Shown: positions 53,355 through 63,324, counted from the first letter of the stretch. The stretch is 64,000 nt of DNA from Planctomycetota bacterium (GCA_026692665.1 JAPLOF010000048.1:1-64000); one strand, 5' to 3'. Notes: generated from the sequence alone by a model not told the origin. Made by a program: numbers and translations.

Positions 53355-54581
53355 TCAGCGGCTGGAGGCGAACTTGGCCCGCCAGCGCGAGCCCTCTTTC
53401 GACTCCAGGAACGCCGCGTACGCCGGCGCATCCCCGAGTCCACGCCAGTCGATCTCGAACTGCTCGTCCATGCGCGTCAGGAGCGTCAACGCCTCCTCGT
53501 GGCGCTGCCCCTCGATGGCCAGGCCGAGGAGGGTCCAGTACGCATCCTCCAGCCGAGGATCCGCCTGCACGGCGCGACGGCACGCTGCCCGGGCCTCCTC
53601 GCGGCGTCCCAGGTCGCGCAGGATCGAGCCGCGCAGCGCCTCGCGATACGGATCCTCCGGAGCGACCCGGGCCAGGACGTCGAGCGCGTCCAGAGCCTGC
53701 GTGGGCCGATTCGTGGCGATCGCGACGTCGATCGCGAGGAGTTCGACCGACGGGTCGCCGACGTGGGCGGCGTGCACTTCGCCGAGGACCGCGTCGAACG
53801 TCGTGGGCCCCGCGGCCAGAGCGGCGCGCAGGCGCGAGAGCACGACGGAAGGGTCGAGTCGGACGTTCTCGGGCAGCGTGGCCCACGCCGCCAGGGCATC
53901 GGCGTTCCGGCCGGCCTCGAAGGCGTGGTCGATCGTCTCGAACGTGCGGCCCGCCAGCGCGAACGAGCGGTCCTCGCCCGCGATGCGCTCGGGCAGGGTC
54001 CGGCCGGCGTCGGCGACGAGCGCCAGCAGCCAGCGGCGCAGCACGCGCGAGCACGATGCGGCGTCCGTGCTCGAGAGCACGTCGATCGCGACCGCGCCCC
54101 GCTCGCCGCGCGGTGCCAGGATGAGCTCGATGTACTCGGGCGCGCTCGCGTCGGCGCGCGTCAGACGGAAGACGGCCGTGTGCTCGCCGCCGCGATCCCC
54201 GAAGTGGAGCCAGCGCAGGGATCCACCGCTCGCGACGGTCGCGATGGCGTATCCGACGAGGCCGGAGTCCGCGTTCCAGGACTCACGCGCGCCTTCGTGG
54301 AAGAGCTTCTTGACCTTCTCCGTTGCCGGGATGCCCTTCGACGCGCGCTCGAGAATGGCGGCGTGGTCGAACAGGGCCATGCATTCGTCGCGCGCGCCGC
54401 GCCGGACCGCGTCCTCGAACGACAGCGCCAACGCTCGCGCCGCGTCGTCCGAAGGCGCGCGTGCCGTGGACGTCGCCGAGGCACGCGACTTCGGGGGCTC
54501 CTTCAGCGCCAGGATCTGCGCGGGAGCGACGGGCGCGAGGAAGACGAGGATCGCAGGGAAGATCGTGACGGTTCGGAGCAC
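53355..54581 (-). CDS. Secreted TPR-repeat protein, unknown function
   Basis: 408 residues with a signal peptide ([15 protein letters not shown], about residue 22). A middle domain of about 120 residues ([34 protein letters not shown]) is followed by TPR-like helices: [48 protein letters not shown] and [15 protein letters not shown]. TPRs bind other proteins. It lies between xylA and murB on the same strand as both but with its own 90-base leader. Confidence 0.8.
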   Translation of the reverse strand: MLRTVTIFPAILVFLAPVAPAQILALKEPPKSRASATSTARAPSDDAARALALSFEDAVRRGARDECMALFDHAAILERASKGIPATEKVKKLFHEGARESWNADSGLVGYAIATVASGGSLRWLHFGDRGGEHTAVFRLTRADASAPEYIELILAPRGERGAVAIDVLSSTDAASCSRVLRRWLLALVADAGRTLPERIAGEDRSFALAGRTFETIDHAFEAGRNADALAAWATLPENVRLDPSVVLSRLRAALAAGPTTFDAVLGEVHAAHVGDPSVELLAIDVAIATNRPTQALDALDVLARVAPEDPYREALRGSILRDLGRREEARAACRRAVQADPRLEDAYWTLLGLAIEGQRHEEALTLLTRMDEQFEIDWRGLGDAPAYAAFLESKEGSRWRAKFASSR

Positions 54582-54671
54582 GGCGGGGACCCCAGTTCGG
54601 AACGGATGGCGCGAGACCGATCCGAACTGATCGGCGGCGGCACCCCGCGATCTGTAGCCCGAGGCGCTGCC

Positions 54672-55637
54672 TCAGTCCGAGCTCCGCCAGACCTTGACCT
54701 CGTTCTCCAGGACGACTCCCGTCCGATCGGCCACCACGTCGCGCGCGCGTTCGATGAGGGCCAGGAGGTCGCTTGCGGTCGCATGCCCGCGGTTCACGAA
54801 GAAATTGCCGTGCAGGTCGGTGATCTCGGCGTCGCCGATGTGCGTCCCCTTGAGGCCGACGGCGTCCACGAGCTGGCCGGCTGTGCGGCCGCCGGACTTC
54901 TCGGGATCGGGGTTCTTGAAGATGCACCCGGCCGACCAGAGCGAAACGGGCTGGACCTTGTTCTTCGCCAGCAGGAATTCGCGCGTGCGCTCCTTCACCG
55001 CGGGCACGGAGTCGAGGCTGAACTTCAGCAGCACCGACGCGACGATCTTCCGCCCGAGTCCGCCGTTGCGGTAGCGCGGGGAGCACTGGTCGCGCTGGAG
55101 CTCGACCAGTTCGCCGTGTTCGTCGACGACGAGCACGCGCTCGACCGAGTCCCACATCCCGCCCCACTTGCCGCCGGCGTTCATGGCGACGCCGCCGCCG
55201 ACGTGCCCGGGGACTCCGGCGAGGCCTTCGAGCCCGCTCCATCCGAGCGCGCTCGCGGAGGTGAGCAGCTTCTGGTGCGTGGTGCCGGCCCACGAGACGA
55301 AGCGCAGGCCGTCCTCGCGCGACGCGGGCGCGATGCGCGCGTCGGGTTCCTCGACGAGACCAGCGTTCATGACGATCGGCCGGAAGAGGCGCTTCATCCG
55401 GTCCGTCGTGATGACCACGCCGGACAGGACGCCGTCGTCGATGATCAGGTTCGCGCCGCCGCCCAGGATGCGCGGCTCGAAGCCGTCCTCGCGCGCGGCG
55501 ACGACGGCCTTCCTGAGTTCTTCCGGGTTGGCCGGCTCGAGCAACCACTCCGCGCGTCCGCCGACGCGCATGGTGGTCCTAGGCGCGAGCGGTTCGAGCG
55601 GCAGAGCCGCGCAGGGCCACAGCTTCGAGGAGTTCAT
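54672..55637 (-). CDS. murB: UDP-N-acetylenolpyruvoylglucosamine reductase MurB
   Basis: 321 residues, FAD enzyme making UDP-MurNAc in peptidoglycan synthesis. PLEPLAPRTTMRVGGRAEWL at the start, FAD loop ILGGGANLIIDDGVLSGVVI, GLEGLAGVPGHVGGGVAMNAG, and SAGCIFKNPDPEKSGG in the active site. The catalytic Ser of E. coli MurB is Cys here, as in other type II MurB proteins. Start ATG 55637 overlaps the murC 3' end by 59 bases; a shorter start at 55571 would cut the conserved LAPRTT. Confidence 0.94.
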   Translation of the reverse strand: MNSSKLWPCAALPLEPLAPRTTMRVGGRAEWLLEPANPEELRKAVVAAREDGFEPRILGGGANLIIDDGVLSGVVITTDRMKRLFRPIVMNAGLVEEPDARIAPASREDGLRFVSWAGTTHQKLLTSASALGWSGLEGLAGVPGHVGGGVAMNAGGKWGGMWDSVERVLVVDEHGELVELQRDQCSPRYRNGGLGRKIVASVLLKFSLDSVPAVKERTREFLLAKNKVQPVSLWSAGCIFKNPDPEKSGGRTAGQLVDAVGLKGTHIGDAEITDLHGNFFVNRGHATASDLLALIERARDVVADRTGVVLENEVKVWRSSD

Positions 55638-57093
55638 CGTGAGCGAGGTCGATGTCGCCGGCGCCCAGGATCAACGCCGCGCAGTGGCTGGGCAAGCCCT
55701 GCGCGAGCTTCTTCACGGCCGAGGACGGATCCCCGGCCTCGTGGGCATCGACCCCCGCGCGTCTCAGGCGCGCGACGAGGTCCGGCGCGCCGGCCGACTC
55801 GCGGTCGATCTGCTTGCGCGCACCATAGACGTCGGCGACCAGGACGCGGTCGGCCCCGCGCAGGGACTCGACGAAATCCTCGAGGAATCGCGCCGTCCGG
55901 CTGTGCTGGTGGGGCTGGAAGAGCACGTGCAGGGGCTTCCCCGGGAATGCGCGACGCGCCGCCTCGAGGGTGACCCGCACCTCGGTTGGGTGGTGCGCGT
56001 AGTCGTGCACCAGGTCGATCCCTCCGAACGTCCCCCACGGTTCGAATCGCCGCAGGGCGCCCTGGTAGCGCTGCACCCCACGGGCCGCCGCGTCGGCGCA
56101 CTGCGCCGGCGAGAGCGACGTCGTCCGCCCCGCGAGCGTGACGGCGAGCGCGATCGCCAGCGCGGCGTTGTCGACGTTGAACGAGCCGGGGATCGCGAGT
56201 TGGACGTCCGGCGTGGCCCACCCGGGGCCGCGCAACCGGAAACGGAAGCGGCCCTGCTGCTCGCCGCGCAAGTCGACGTGCAGTTCGCGACCGAGGCGCC
56301 ACACGCGGCAGCGCGCCGCGTCCTCCACGCGCGCCGCGACGTCGCGGCCCAGGACGAGCAGGCCTTCGGGGTGGATGCGATCGACGAACCGCGCGAACGC
56401 CTCCTGGATCGCCTCGAAGGTGCCGTAGTAGTCGAGGTGGTCCGCTTCGACGTTCGTGACGATGGCGCCCTCGGGCGAGAGCTGGAGGAACGAGCGGTCG
56501 TACTCGCACGCTTCGCACGCGAACCAACCGTCGCCGGCCTGGTCCACGGCGTTCGCTCCGACCACGCGACACGTTCCGCCCACGAGCGAACCGGGCGCGT
56601 CCGTGCCCGCCGCCTGCGCGATGCCCTTCAGTGCGTGGTAGAGGAGCCAGGAGCTGGTCGTCTTCCCGTGCGTGCCTGCGACGGCGAGCGTGCGGCGCGC
56701 GGGACCGAGCAACCCGAGCAGTTCCGCGTACTTGAGCACGGGGAGGCCGCGCCGCGTGGCCTCGAGGATCTGCGGATCGTCGAGCCCGATCGCCGCGGAG
56801 CGCACGACCATCTGCGCTTCGGGCGGGAGTTGGCGCGCGTGGCTCTCTCCCACGGAGATCGCAACGCCGCGCGCGCGGAGCGTCTCGACGAATCCGGACT
56901 CCGCGCGGTCCTGGCCGCTGAGCGCATGCCCGCGCGCGACCAGCAACAGAGCCGCGCCCGAGACCCCGGCTCCGCCCGCGCCGAGCAGGTGCACGTGCTG
57001 CGGGATCCGTGCAGTGGCGAGGCGCGCCGGAGCGCGTGCTCCGGCCTGCACCGGACTTGAGCCGCGCATCTTGCTTGCTGTTTCCTCGATCAC
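55579..57093 (-). CDS. murC: UDP-N-acetylmuramate--L-alanine ligase MurC
   Basis: 504 residues. It adds the first amino acid, L-Ala, to UDP-MurNAc. Motifs: HLLGAGGAGVSG, ATP loop VAGTHGKTTSSWLLYHAL, EACEYDRSFL, NVEADHLDYYGTFE, NVDNAALAIA and DYAHHPTEV. GTG 57093 is chosen because GAAGGGGG at 57101-57108 sits seven bases before it; GTG 57114 would add seven residues without such a site. Overlapped at its end by murB. Confidence 0.94.
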   Translation of the reverse strand: MIEETASKMRGSSPVQAGARAPARLATARIPQHVHLLGAGGAGVSGAALLLVARGHALSGQDRAESGFVETLRARGVAISVGESHARQLPPEAQMVVRSAAIGLDDPQILEATRRGLPVLKYAELLGLLGPARRTLAVAGTHGKTTSSWLLYHALKGIAQAAGTDAPGSLVGGTCRVVGANAVDQAGDGWFACEACEYDRSFLQLSPEGAIVTNVEADHLDYYGTFEAIQEAFARFVDRIHPEGLLVLGRDVAARVEDAARCRVWRLGRELHVDLRGEQQGRFRFRLRGPGWATPDVQLAIPGSFNVDNAALAIALAVTLAGRTTSLSPAQCADAAARGVQRYQGALRRFEPWGTFGGIDLVHDYAHHPTEVRVTLEAARRAFPGKPLHVLFQPHQHSRTARFLEDFVESLRGADRVLVADVYGARKQIDRESAGAPDLVARLRRAGVDAHEAGDPSSAVKKLAQGLPSHCAALILGAGDIDLAHDELLEAVALRGSAARTARA

Positions 57094-57100
57094 TTCAGTC

Positions 57101-57108
57101 CCCCTTCG
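57101..57108 (-). promoter_or_regulatory. Ribosome binding site deciding the murC start
   Basis: Minus-strand GAAGGGGG lies seven bases upstream of GTG 57093, the only good purine-rich site between murG and murC. It favours 57093 over 57114. Confidence 0.5.
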
Positions 57109-57138
57109 ATTCACGAGCTTTCCAGCTTTTCCACGCGC

Positions 57139-57157
57139 TGTCCACGGAACGTGGACA
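57139..57157. promoter_or_regulatory. Inverted repeat between murG and murC
   Basis: TGTCCACG-GAA-CGTGGACA, perfect 8-bp arms with a three-base spacer, in the 66-base gap after the murG stop and ahead of murC. It may be a stem in the mRNA or an operator. There is no T-tract. Confidence 0.35.
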
Positions 57158-57159
57158 AC

Positions 57160-58284
57160 TCACGAGGCCACGCGGGCGACCGCGTGCAGTTCGTCCCAGA
57201 TGCGCTGCGCTCCGTCGAGCGGCAATGCGCGCTCCAGCGCGGCGGACATCTCCGACCGATCGCGCGCTCCGGATTCGGAAGCCAGCCGCGTGATCGCGTC
57301 GGCGGTCCAGGCGCCGAGTTCCATGTCGTTCACGACGCGCACTCCGGTCCCGAGTTCGAGGGCGTTGCGCGTCTGGTGATCGTCGGCGGCGCGCGGATAG
57401 GGCGCGACGAACGCGGGAATGCGCAGCGCGGCGACTTCGCAGAGCGTGGATGCGCCCGCGCGACACAGAACGACCGTCGCCGCTTCGAGCGCCGTCCGCA
57501 CGGGATCCAGGTACTCCACCGCGCGGTACGCCTCGACCGGCACGGCAGCCTCGGCGAGCTTTCCCGGCCCGGTCTGATGCAGCACTTGCACACCGCCCGC
57601 GTGGAGGCGCGACAGGTTCGCGCGCACGAAGCCGTTCAGCGCGCTCGCGCCCTGGCTTCCACCCAGGACCAGCAGCACGGGACGATCCGGGTCGAAGCCC
57701 AGGCTCGCGCGCGCCGCTCTCACACGCGTCGCATCGGGAGCGCCGCGAGTCATCTCCGGCGGGAGCGGAGGCCCGGTGTGGACGTTGCGCGGCGACCGCG
57801 AAGCGCTGGAGGCGAAGCCGTGCAGCGTGCGCGACGAGATGCGGCCGAGCCAGCGCGTGGCCGCGCCCGGGACCGCATTCACCTCCAAGAGCGCGACGGG
57901 GATGCCGAGCCCGCGCGCGGCGACGACGGCCGGGAGCGACGTGAATCCGCCCAGCCCGAGCAGGACGTGGCTCTTGTGCGCGACGAGAGCGCGTCGGGCC
58001 GCGACGACGGCCGCCGGCGCGCGCAGGACGAGTTGGGCGCGCGACGGAGCTCCGCCGCCGGCCCGCTCGAGAGGCAGCACCACACGCTCGTGCGACAGGT
58101 CCGCGAGGAGCGCCGCGGCACCGCCGAACACGCGCTCCTCCACGGGCCGGCCGCTCGTGAACCACACGAGATCGGCCGGACTCCTCCCGGTCGCCCGCGC
58201 GGCGGCCAGGAGGTGCAGTCCGGGCACGACGTGCCCGCCCGTGCCGCCGCCCACGAAGGCGACGCGCAGGCTGGACGAGCGCAC
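57160..58284 (-). CDS. murG: Undecaprenyldiphospho-muramoylpentapeptide N-acetylglucosaminyltransferase MurG
   Basis: 374 residues. It adds GlcNAc to lipid I to form lipid II at the inner membrane. Motifs: VAFVGGGTGGHVVPGLHL, GLGGFTSLPAVVAARGLGIPVALLEVNAVPG, VLGGSQGASALN and CRAGASTLCEVAALRIPAFVAPYPRAADDHQ. GTG 58284 is chosen because the preceding small gene stops at 58298; ATG 58347 would add 21 residues overlapping that gene. Neither start has a clear ribosome site. Confidence 0.94.
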   Translation of the reverse strand: MRSSSLRVAFVGGGTGGHVVPGLHLLAAARATGRSPADLVWFTSGRPVEERVFGGAAALLADLSHERVVLPLERAGGGAPSRAQLVLRAPAAVVAARRALVAHKSHVLLGLGGFTSLPAVVAARGLGIPVALLEVNAVPGAATRWLGRISSRTLHGFASSASRSPRNVHTGPPLPPEMTRGAPDATRVRAARASLGFDPDRPVLLVLGGSQGASALNGFVRANLSRLHAGGVQVLHQTGPGKLAEAAVPVEAYRAVEYLDPVRTALEAATVVLCRAGASTLCEVAALRIPAFVAPYPRAADDHQTRNALELGTGVRVVNDMELGAWTADAITRLASESGARDRSEMSAALERALPLDGAQRIWDELHAVARVAS

Positions 58285-58297
58285 GGAGGCGCCCAAC

Positions 58298-58540
58298 TCA
58301 GGGGGCGTCGTGCGCGTCCTCGGGATGGTGGTCGCCGTGAGCGTCATCGTGCAGAGCTTCGGGGGAGTTCTGGCCTTCGACGGGGACGGATCGGGCGAGA
58401 TCGGTCTCGCCGGCGACCGCACGCCGCAGCGCGTACGGTCCGAGGACGTCCTCGGTGACGACGCGCGCGGAGTGAGGACTCACGAGCGCCGCCACGAGGA
58501 CGCAACCGCCGAGGAGCGCCAGGCGGAAGCCGGGGTTCAT
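58298..58540 (-). CDS. Small single-pass membrane protein, His/Asp-rich tail, unknown function
   Basis: 80 residues. A hydrophobic stretch (LALLGGCVLVAALV, about 6-19) may be a signal anchor. The tail reads HDDAHGDHHPEDAHDAP, a possible metal-binding run. The ATG overlaps the stop of the LysM gene by four bases (ATGA), which supports its reality. It sits between the LysM protein and murG, so a role in wall synthesis is likely, but no family is recognised. Confidence 0.6.
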   Translation of the reverse strand: MNPGFRLALLGGCVLVAALVSPHSARVVTEDVLGPYALRRAVAGETDLARSVPVEGQNSPEALHDDAHGDHHPEDAHDAP

Positions 58541-59469
58541 CGGACCGTCGGGCGGGTCGAGGGCGAGGTGGAGGGACCGGCGGCGGCCAGGAGCTCGCCA
58601 CCCTTCTGAGGCAGCTTCACGCGCATGCCGATCGCGAGCTTCGCCGGGTCGAGCCCGGGGTTCGCGCTGGCGATCTCCTTCCAGAGCCGCTCGTCACCGA
58701 GTTCGCGGCGCGCGATCGACCGCAGCGTGTCACCCTTCTGGACGATGCAAGCACGGCTGGCGACGGCGGTCTTCTCGGCCTTTTTCGACGCGGCCGCGGG
58801 AGCGGCCGACTTCGCGATCGGCTTCGTGACGGGCTTCGCGGCCGCCTTCGGCTCCGCGGTGCGCGGCGCGTTCGTCTTCGCGACGACGGGCGCGGCGGTT
58901 CCACTGGGCAGAACGAGCTTCTGTCCGACGGTGAGCGACTTCGGGTCCACCTTCGGGTTCAGCGTGGCGATCTCCTGCCAGCGCGACTCGGCGCCCAGGC
59001 GGTTGCGCGCGATGCGGGCCAGCGAGTCGCCGCGTTGCACCACGTACTCGTTCGCGCCGGCCGGCGGGGCGACGACCGCGATCGACGGAGCGGGAACGGA
59101 CGTGACCGGGACGATCGGCCCGGGAACGACGGGCTGCTGCGGACCGCCGAGCGTGGCGAGCGGATCCGGCTGCAGGGTCGAGCCGCCGAGGCCCGGCGCG
59201 TCGATCGTCGTCGTCGGCTGCGGGCCGCCGAGCGAGACCGTCGGCGCGACCACGTCCGTCGGAGCCGCCGGCGAGAGCGGGATGTTCGGGTCGGCGATCT
59301 GCTGCGGGAGGACGGTCGGGTCGATCTTCGCGACCTCCTTCGGCTGGCTCTTGCCGGTGAGGCGCGACCAGAACCCGGGAGACTTGCTGTCCCCCCAGAA
59401 CGAGATGGCGACGATGGTGACGAGCAGGAAGACCAGGGCGATGACGCCGTACCGTTCGATCTGTTGCAT
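58537..59469 (-). CDS. Membrane-anchored protein with two LysM domains
   Basis: 310 residues. An N-terminal membrane helix (YGVIALVFLLVTIVAISFW) is followed by a Pro-rich linker to about residue 138. LysM 1 is YVVQRGDSLARIARNRLG through VGQKLVLPSG; LysM 2 is CIVQKGDTLRSIARRELG through IGMRVKLPQKG. LysM binds the GlcNAc backbone of peptidoglycan, so the protein likely tethers or localises wall synthesis. It lies between ftsW and murG where no LysM gene is usual. Confidence 0.88.
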   Translation of the reverse strand: MQQIERYGVIALVFLLVTIVAISFWGDSKSPGFWSRLTGKSQPKEVAKIDPTVLPQQIADPNIPLSPAAPTDVVAPTVSLGGPQPTTTIDAPGLGGSTLQPDPLATLGGPQQPVVPGPIVPVTSVPAPSIAVVAPPAGANEYVVQRGDSLARIARNRLGAESRWQEIATLNPKVDPKSLTVGQKLVLPSGTAAPVVAKTNAPRTAEPKAAAKPVTKPIAKSAAPAAASKKAEKTAVASRACIVQKGDTLRSIARRELGDERLWKEIASANPGLDPAKLAIGMRVKLPQKGGELLAAAGPSTSPSTRPTVR

Positions 59470-59541
59470 GGCCGGATGGAGCTGGGTGCGGGGATGGAGC
59501 TTGGTCCTGTGTGGACCGCGCGGTGATGGAAGTGCGGCGAC

Positions 59542-60765
59542 CTAGGCGGCCGACGCGTGGACGGGAACGGACTTGGGAAGGTTGCGCGGACGGGCGGCCC
59601 CGAGGGCCAGACCGACCGCGAGCGACGACACGACGAGGGACGTGCCGCCGTGAGAGACGAAGGGCAGGGTCATGCCCTTGGGTGGAGCGAGGCCGCTGAC
59701 GACTTGCAGGTGCACCATCGCCTGGAGGGCGACGGAGAGCAGCAGGCCGAAGCAGCACAGCGCCGCATAGCGGTCCTTGATGGAGAGCACGAGCCGCAGC
59801 CCGTACCACAGGAACGCCATGTACAGGCCGACCAGCGCGAGCTGGCCGAAGAGGCCGAGTTCCTCGCCGACCAGCGCGAACACGTAGTCGGACTCGAGGT
59901 AGGGAACCCCCGCGTTGCGGAAGAGGCCCTGCCCCAAGCCGACACCGGTCCAGTCGCCGCTCGCGATCGCTTCGGTCGAGCGCACGACCTGGTCGTTCTG
60001 CTGGTGACCGAGCCACATCTCGAGGCGGTGACGCACGTAGGAGACACCGGTCAAGAGCGCGATCGCAGCAGCTCCGACCGCGAACACGAACGGACCGGAG
60101 AGGTGCGTCATGCGCGCCCCGCCCACCCACATCGTGATGAGGAAGCAGGACAGGAAGAGCAGCGCCCCGCCCAGGTCGGTCTCGCACACGATGAGGACGA
60201 AGACGACGAGCCCGAGGCGCAGCATGGGCCACACGCCGCGCTTCCAGTCCGTCACGTCGGACGCGAGCCGGATGCAGCGATCGGCGACCCACAGGATCAT
60301 CACGATGCGCGCCAGCTCGGAGGGCTGGAACGTCAACCCGCCGGGCAAGGGCAACCAGCGCCGCGACCCGTTCATGGCGGATGGAACGCCCGGCACGTAG
60401 ACGAGCGCCAGCGCGAGCAGCGACGCGACGACGAGCCCCGGGATGAACCGGCGCAGGCGGTCCGGACCCATCCGGAAGCCGACGAGCAGCGCGGCGAGCG
60501 CAGCACCGCGGAAGAAGGCCTGGCCCCACAGCCCGCTCCAGAACACGTCGGGCGCCTGCGTGGTCGCGGCGTGGTTGGCCTGCATCAGGAGGCCGAACCC
60601 CGAAAGGGTCAGGACGATCCAGAACAGCCGCACCGCCGGTTCGGACGGATCGACCTCCGTCGCCCGGACGCGCATGTCCTCGAGCCGGTCCAGGAAGCTG
60701 AGCTGGTTCTCGCGGGGGACGACCGTTCCCGGCGGCAGCACCGCCGCTGTCTTGAAGCGTGACAT
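59542..60765 (-). CDS. ftsW: FtsW / RodA family lipid II polymerase
   Basis: 407 residues, SEDS family with about ten membrane helices. SEDS proteins polymerise lipid II into glycan strands with a partner transpeptidase. Motifs: NGSRRWLPLPGGLTFQPSELARIVMILWVAD, ETDLGGALLF, ESDYVFALVGEELGLFG and LPFVSHGGTSLVVSSLAVGL. A cytoplasmic N-terminal part of about 45 residues precedes the first helix. FtsW rather than RodA is inferred from its place in a division/cell-wall cluster. ATG is one base after the mraY stop. Confidence 0.92.
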   Translation of the reverse strand: MSRFKTAAVLPPGTVVPRENQLSFLDRLEDMRVRATEVDPSEPAVRLFWIVLTLSGFGLLMQANHAATTQAPDVFWSGLWGQAFFRGAALAALLVGFRMGPDRLRRFIPGLVVASLLALALVYVPGVPSAMNGSRRWLPLPGGLTFQPSELARIVMILWVADRCIRLASDVTDWKRGVWPMLRLGLVVFVLIVCETDLGGALLFLSCFLITMWVGGARMTHLSGPFVFAVGAAAIALLTGVSYVRHRLEMWLGHQQNDQVVRSTEAIASGDWTGVGLGQGLFRNAGVPYLESDYVFALVGEELGLFGQLALVGLYMAFLWYGLRLVLSIKDRYAALCCFGLLLSVALQAMVHLQVVSGLAPPKGMTLPFVSHGGTSLVVSSLAVGLALGAARPRNLPKSVPVHASAA

Positions 60766-60766
60766 G

Positions 60767-61912
60767 TCACCGCACCTTCAGGAGGGAGAGGCTCGCCATC
60801 GCGCACAGCGCGGCCACGATCCAGGCGCGTGTGACGATCTGGGTCTCGGGCCAGGGGCGAGGTCCGGGGCGGAAGATCCCGCCCTTCACCTGGAGACCGT
60901 GGTGGATCGGCGCCATCGTGAAGATGCGCTTGCCGCCCGAGCGCTTGTACCACTGCGTCTGGATCAGGCTCGACATGAGCTCGGCGAAGAAGACGAAGCC
61001 GAGCAGGGGCAGGACCAGTTCCTGCTTCGCGACGAGCGCCATCCAGGCCAGGAGTCCGCCGAGCGGCAGCGAGCCCGAGTCGCCCATGAAGACGCGCGCC
61101 GGGTGCGCGTTGTACCAGAGGAATCCCATGCAGGATCCGCACAGCGCTCCTCCCACGACCGCCATCTCCGAGGCGGCGGAGACGTGCGGCAATCCGAGGT
61201 AGAGCGCCCAATCGGGACGGCCGGTGACGTAGCACATCACGGACAGCGTGAGCCCCGCGATGATCATGCAACCCGCGGCCAGACCGTCGAGCCCGTCCGT
61301 GATGTTGCAGGCGTTGCTCGTGCCCACGACGACGAACCATTGGAAGACGACGAAGATCGCGACGCCCGCGAGGCCCATCGCGGCCAGCGGGATGCGCGCG
61401 TCCTTCAGGATCGGCGGGAACAGGTCGAGCAGCGTCCAGCGGCCGGTGCTCCAGGCGTAGTAGGCGAAGCCGCCCACCGCGAAGACCGTCGCGAGGGTCA
61501 GGCCGATCATCTTCGCGCGCGGCGAGAGGCCCTTGGACTTGAGGACGGTCAGCTTGCGGAAGTCGTCGACGAACCCGGTCGCCGCGAGACCCAGCGACAG
61601 GAGGATCGCCAGGACGACGTGGATGTTGTCGAGACGGCCCCACAGCACCACCGACGCGAGCAGCGACGCGACCAGGAAGCTGCCGCCCATGGTCGGCGTG
61701 TCGCGCTTGCCGCTCTTCTGCGTCACGGCATCGAGCTCCGCGGAGTCGCCCTTGACGCCCTCGCGGACCTTGCGCGCCGAGAGCCAGGCGATGACCGGCC
61801 GGCCGAACACGATGGAGAAGGCGAAGGCCGTCAACGCGGCCATCGCCATGCGGAACGAGATGTACCCGAACAGCTGGATCCCGAGGACGTCGTCGAAGAT
61901 GCCGGGGAACAT
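60767..61912 (-). CDS. mraY: Phospho-N-acetylmuramoyl-pentapeptide transferase MraY
   Basis: 381 residues with about ten membrane helices. It transfers phospho-MurNAc-pentapeptide to undecaprenyl phosphate, giving lipid I. Motifs: RDTPTMGGSFLVASLL, FVDDFRKLT (Asp pair), NITDGLDGLAAG, MGDSGSLPLGG and MAPIHHGLQVKGG. The ATG overlaps the murF stop (TGATG). In many cell-wall clusters murD follows mraY; here ftsW follows with a one-base gap. Confidence 0.95.
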   Translation of the reverse strand: MFPGIFDDVLGIQLFGYISFRMAMAALTAFAFSIVFGRPVIAWLSARKVREGVKGDSAELDAVTQKSGKRDTPTMGGSFLVASLLASVVLWGRLDNIHVVLAILLSLGLAATGFVDDFRKLTVLKSKGLSPRAKMIGLTLATVFAVGGFAYYAWSTGRWTLLDLFPPILKDARIPLAAMGLAGVAIFVVFQWFVVVGTSNACNITDGLDGLAAGCMIIAGLTLSVMCYVTGRPDWALYLGLPHVSAASEMAVVGGALCGSCMGFLWYNAHPARVFMGDSGSLPLGGLLAWMALVAKQELVLPLLGFVFFAELMSSLIQTQWYKRSGGKRIFTMAPIHHGLQVKGGIFRPGPRPWPETQIVTRAWIVAALCAMASLSLLKVR

Positions 61913-63324
61913 CAGGCCGCGTTCCCCGTGGCAGCCAGTTCGCGCTCGACGAGTTCCTTGACGAGTCGATCGAGCCCGGTGCGACGACTGCCCTTCACGA
62001 GGACGACGTCGCCCGTGTCGAGCACCCGCGGCACGCGAGCGATGGCCTCTTCGGTGTCGGCCAGGTGGATCACGCGATCCGCCGGCAGGCCTTCGCTGAG
62101 GGCGCCCGCCGCGGTCGCGCGGGTGAGCTCGCCGACCAGCACGAGCAGGTCGATGCCGCTCCGCGCGGCCTCGACGCCGATCTCGTGGTGCAGCTCCGGC
62201 GCGAGCGGACCGAGCTCCAGCATGTCCCCGAGCACCAGCACGCGACGGCGGTGACCGTGGAGCCCCGCCAGCGTGCGGACGCTGGCGCGCGCCGACTCCG
62301 GGTTCGCGTTGTAGCTGTCGTCGATGAGCGTGTAGCGGCCGCACTGGATGCGGTCGAGGCGTCCGCGGCCCGCGCGCAGGCGCGAGACGGCCGGCAGGAC
62401 CTCCTCGATCTCGAGACCGAGCCCGCGGCACGCGGCCAGGGCGGCCAGGAGGTTCTGGACGTTGTGCAATCCGAGCAGCGGCGAGGTGATCTCGCGACCC
62501 TCGAGCCGGAACGTCGTCCCGCCCGGGTGGAACCACACGTCGCGCGCGTCGAGGTCGCCCTCGCCCTCGAGGCTGAACGTCAGCACGCGGCAGCGTGCGC
62601 GACGCCGCATGGAGCGCGTCCACGGGTTGTCGGCGTTCAGCACGCAGAAGCCGTCCTCGGGGATCGCCTCGACGAGCGCGCCCTTCTCGATCGCGACCCC
62701 GTCGATGGAACCGAGCCCTTCGAGGTGCGCGGCACCGACCGTCGTGACGATGCCCGCATCGGGCTTCGCGATGGACGCGAGGTGCGCGATCTCGCCCGGC
62801 CCGTTCGTCCCGATCTCGACGACCAGCGCCTCCGTGGCGTCGTCCGCCAGGAAGAGTGTGAGCGGGACGCCGATGTCGTTGTTGAAGGAGTTCGGCGACC
62901 CGATCGTCGTCATGCGCGAGCCGAGCAGTTCGACGAGGATGTTCTTGGTGGTGGTCTTCCCGCACGACCCCGTGACGCCGATGACGCGCGCGGGGATGCG
63001 GGCGCGATGCCAGCGCGCGAGGTCCGCGAGCATGGCGCGCGGATCGGGATGCAGGAGCACCGGGATGTCGCGGCTCACCAGCGCTGCCTCGGCCGGCACG
63101 TGGCCGATCTCGGCGCACAGCACGATGCCGGCCGCGCCCTTCTCGCTCGCTTCGCGAGCGAAGCGGTTCCCGTCGTGGCTCGGGCCTCGCAGGGCGAAGA
63201 ACAACTCGCCCGGCCTGAGGCTGCGCGTGTCGGTGTTGACGCCCGAGCACAGGCGGCGCGGGTCACCGGACGCGAGGATCGCGCGGGTGGCCGTGAGGAC
63301 GTCCGAGATACGGAATGCGTTCAA
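61912..63324 (-). CDS. murF: UDP-N-acetylmuramoyl-tripeptide--D-alanyl-D-alanine ligase MurF
   Basis: 470 residues. It adds D-Ala-D-Ala to the UDP-MurNAc tripeptide. Motifs: VNTDTRSLRPGELFFALRG, ATP loop VTGSCGKTTTKNILVELL, SPNSFNNDIGVPLT, VVEIGTNGPGEIAHL, NADNPWTRSM and DDSYNANPESARA. A TTG start at 63324 overlaps the murE stop as TTGA; the first residues NAFRISDVL fit the family start, so the rare TTG is credible. Confidence 0.94.
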   Translation of the reverse strand: MNAFRISDVLTATRAILASGDPRRLCSGVNTDTRSLRPGELFFALRGPSHDGNRFAREASEKGAAGIVLCAEIGHVPAEAALVSRDIPVLLHPDPRAMLADLARWHRARIPARVIGVTGSCGKTTTKNILVELLGSRMTTIGSPNSFNNDIGVPLTLFLADDATEALVVEIGTNGPGEIAHLASIAKPDAGIVTTVGAAHLEGLGSIDGVAIEKGALVEAIPEDGFCVLNADNPWTRSMRRRARCRVLTFSLEGEGDLDARDVWFHPGGTTFRLEGREITSPLLGLHNVQNLLAALAACRGLGLEIEEVLPAVSRLRAGRGRLDRIQCGRYTLIDDSYNANPESARASVRTLAGLHGHRRRVLVLGDMLELGPLAPELHHEIGVEAARSGIDLLVLVGELTRATAAGALSEGLPADRVIHLADTEEAIARVPRVLDTGDVVLVKGSRRTGLDRLVKELVERELAATGNAA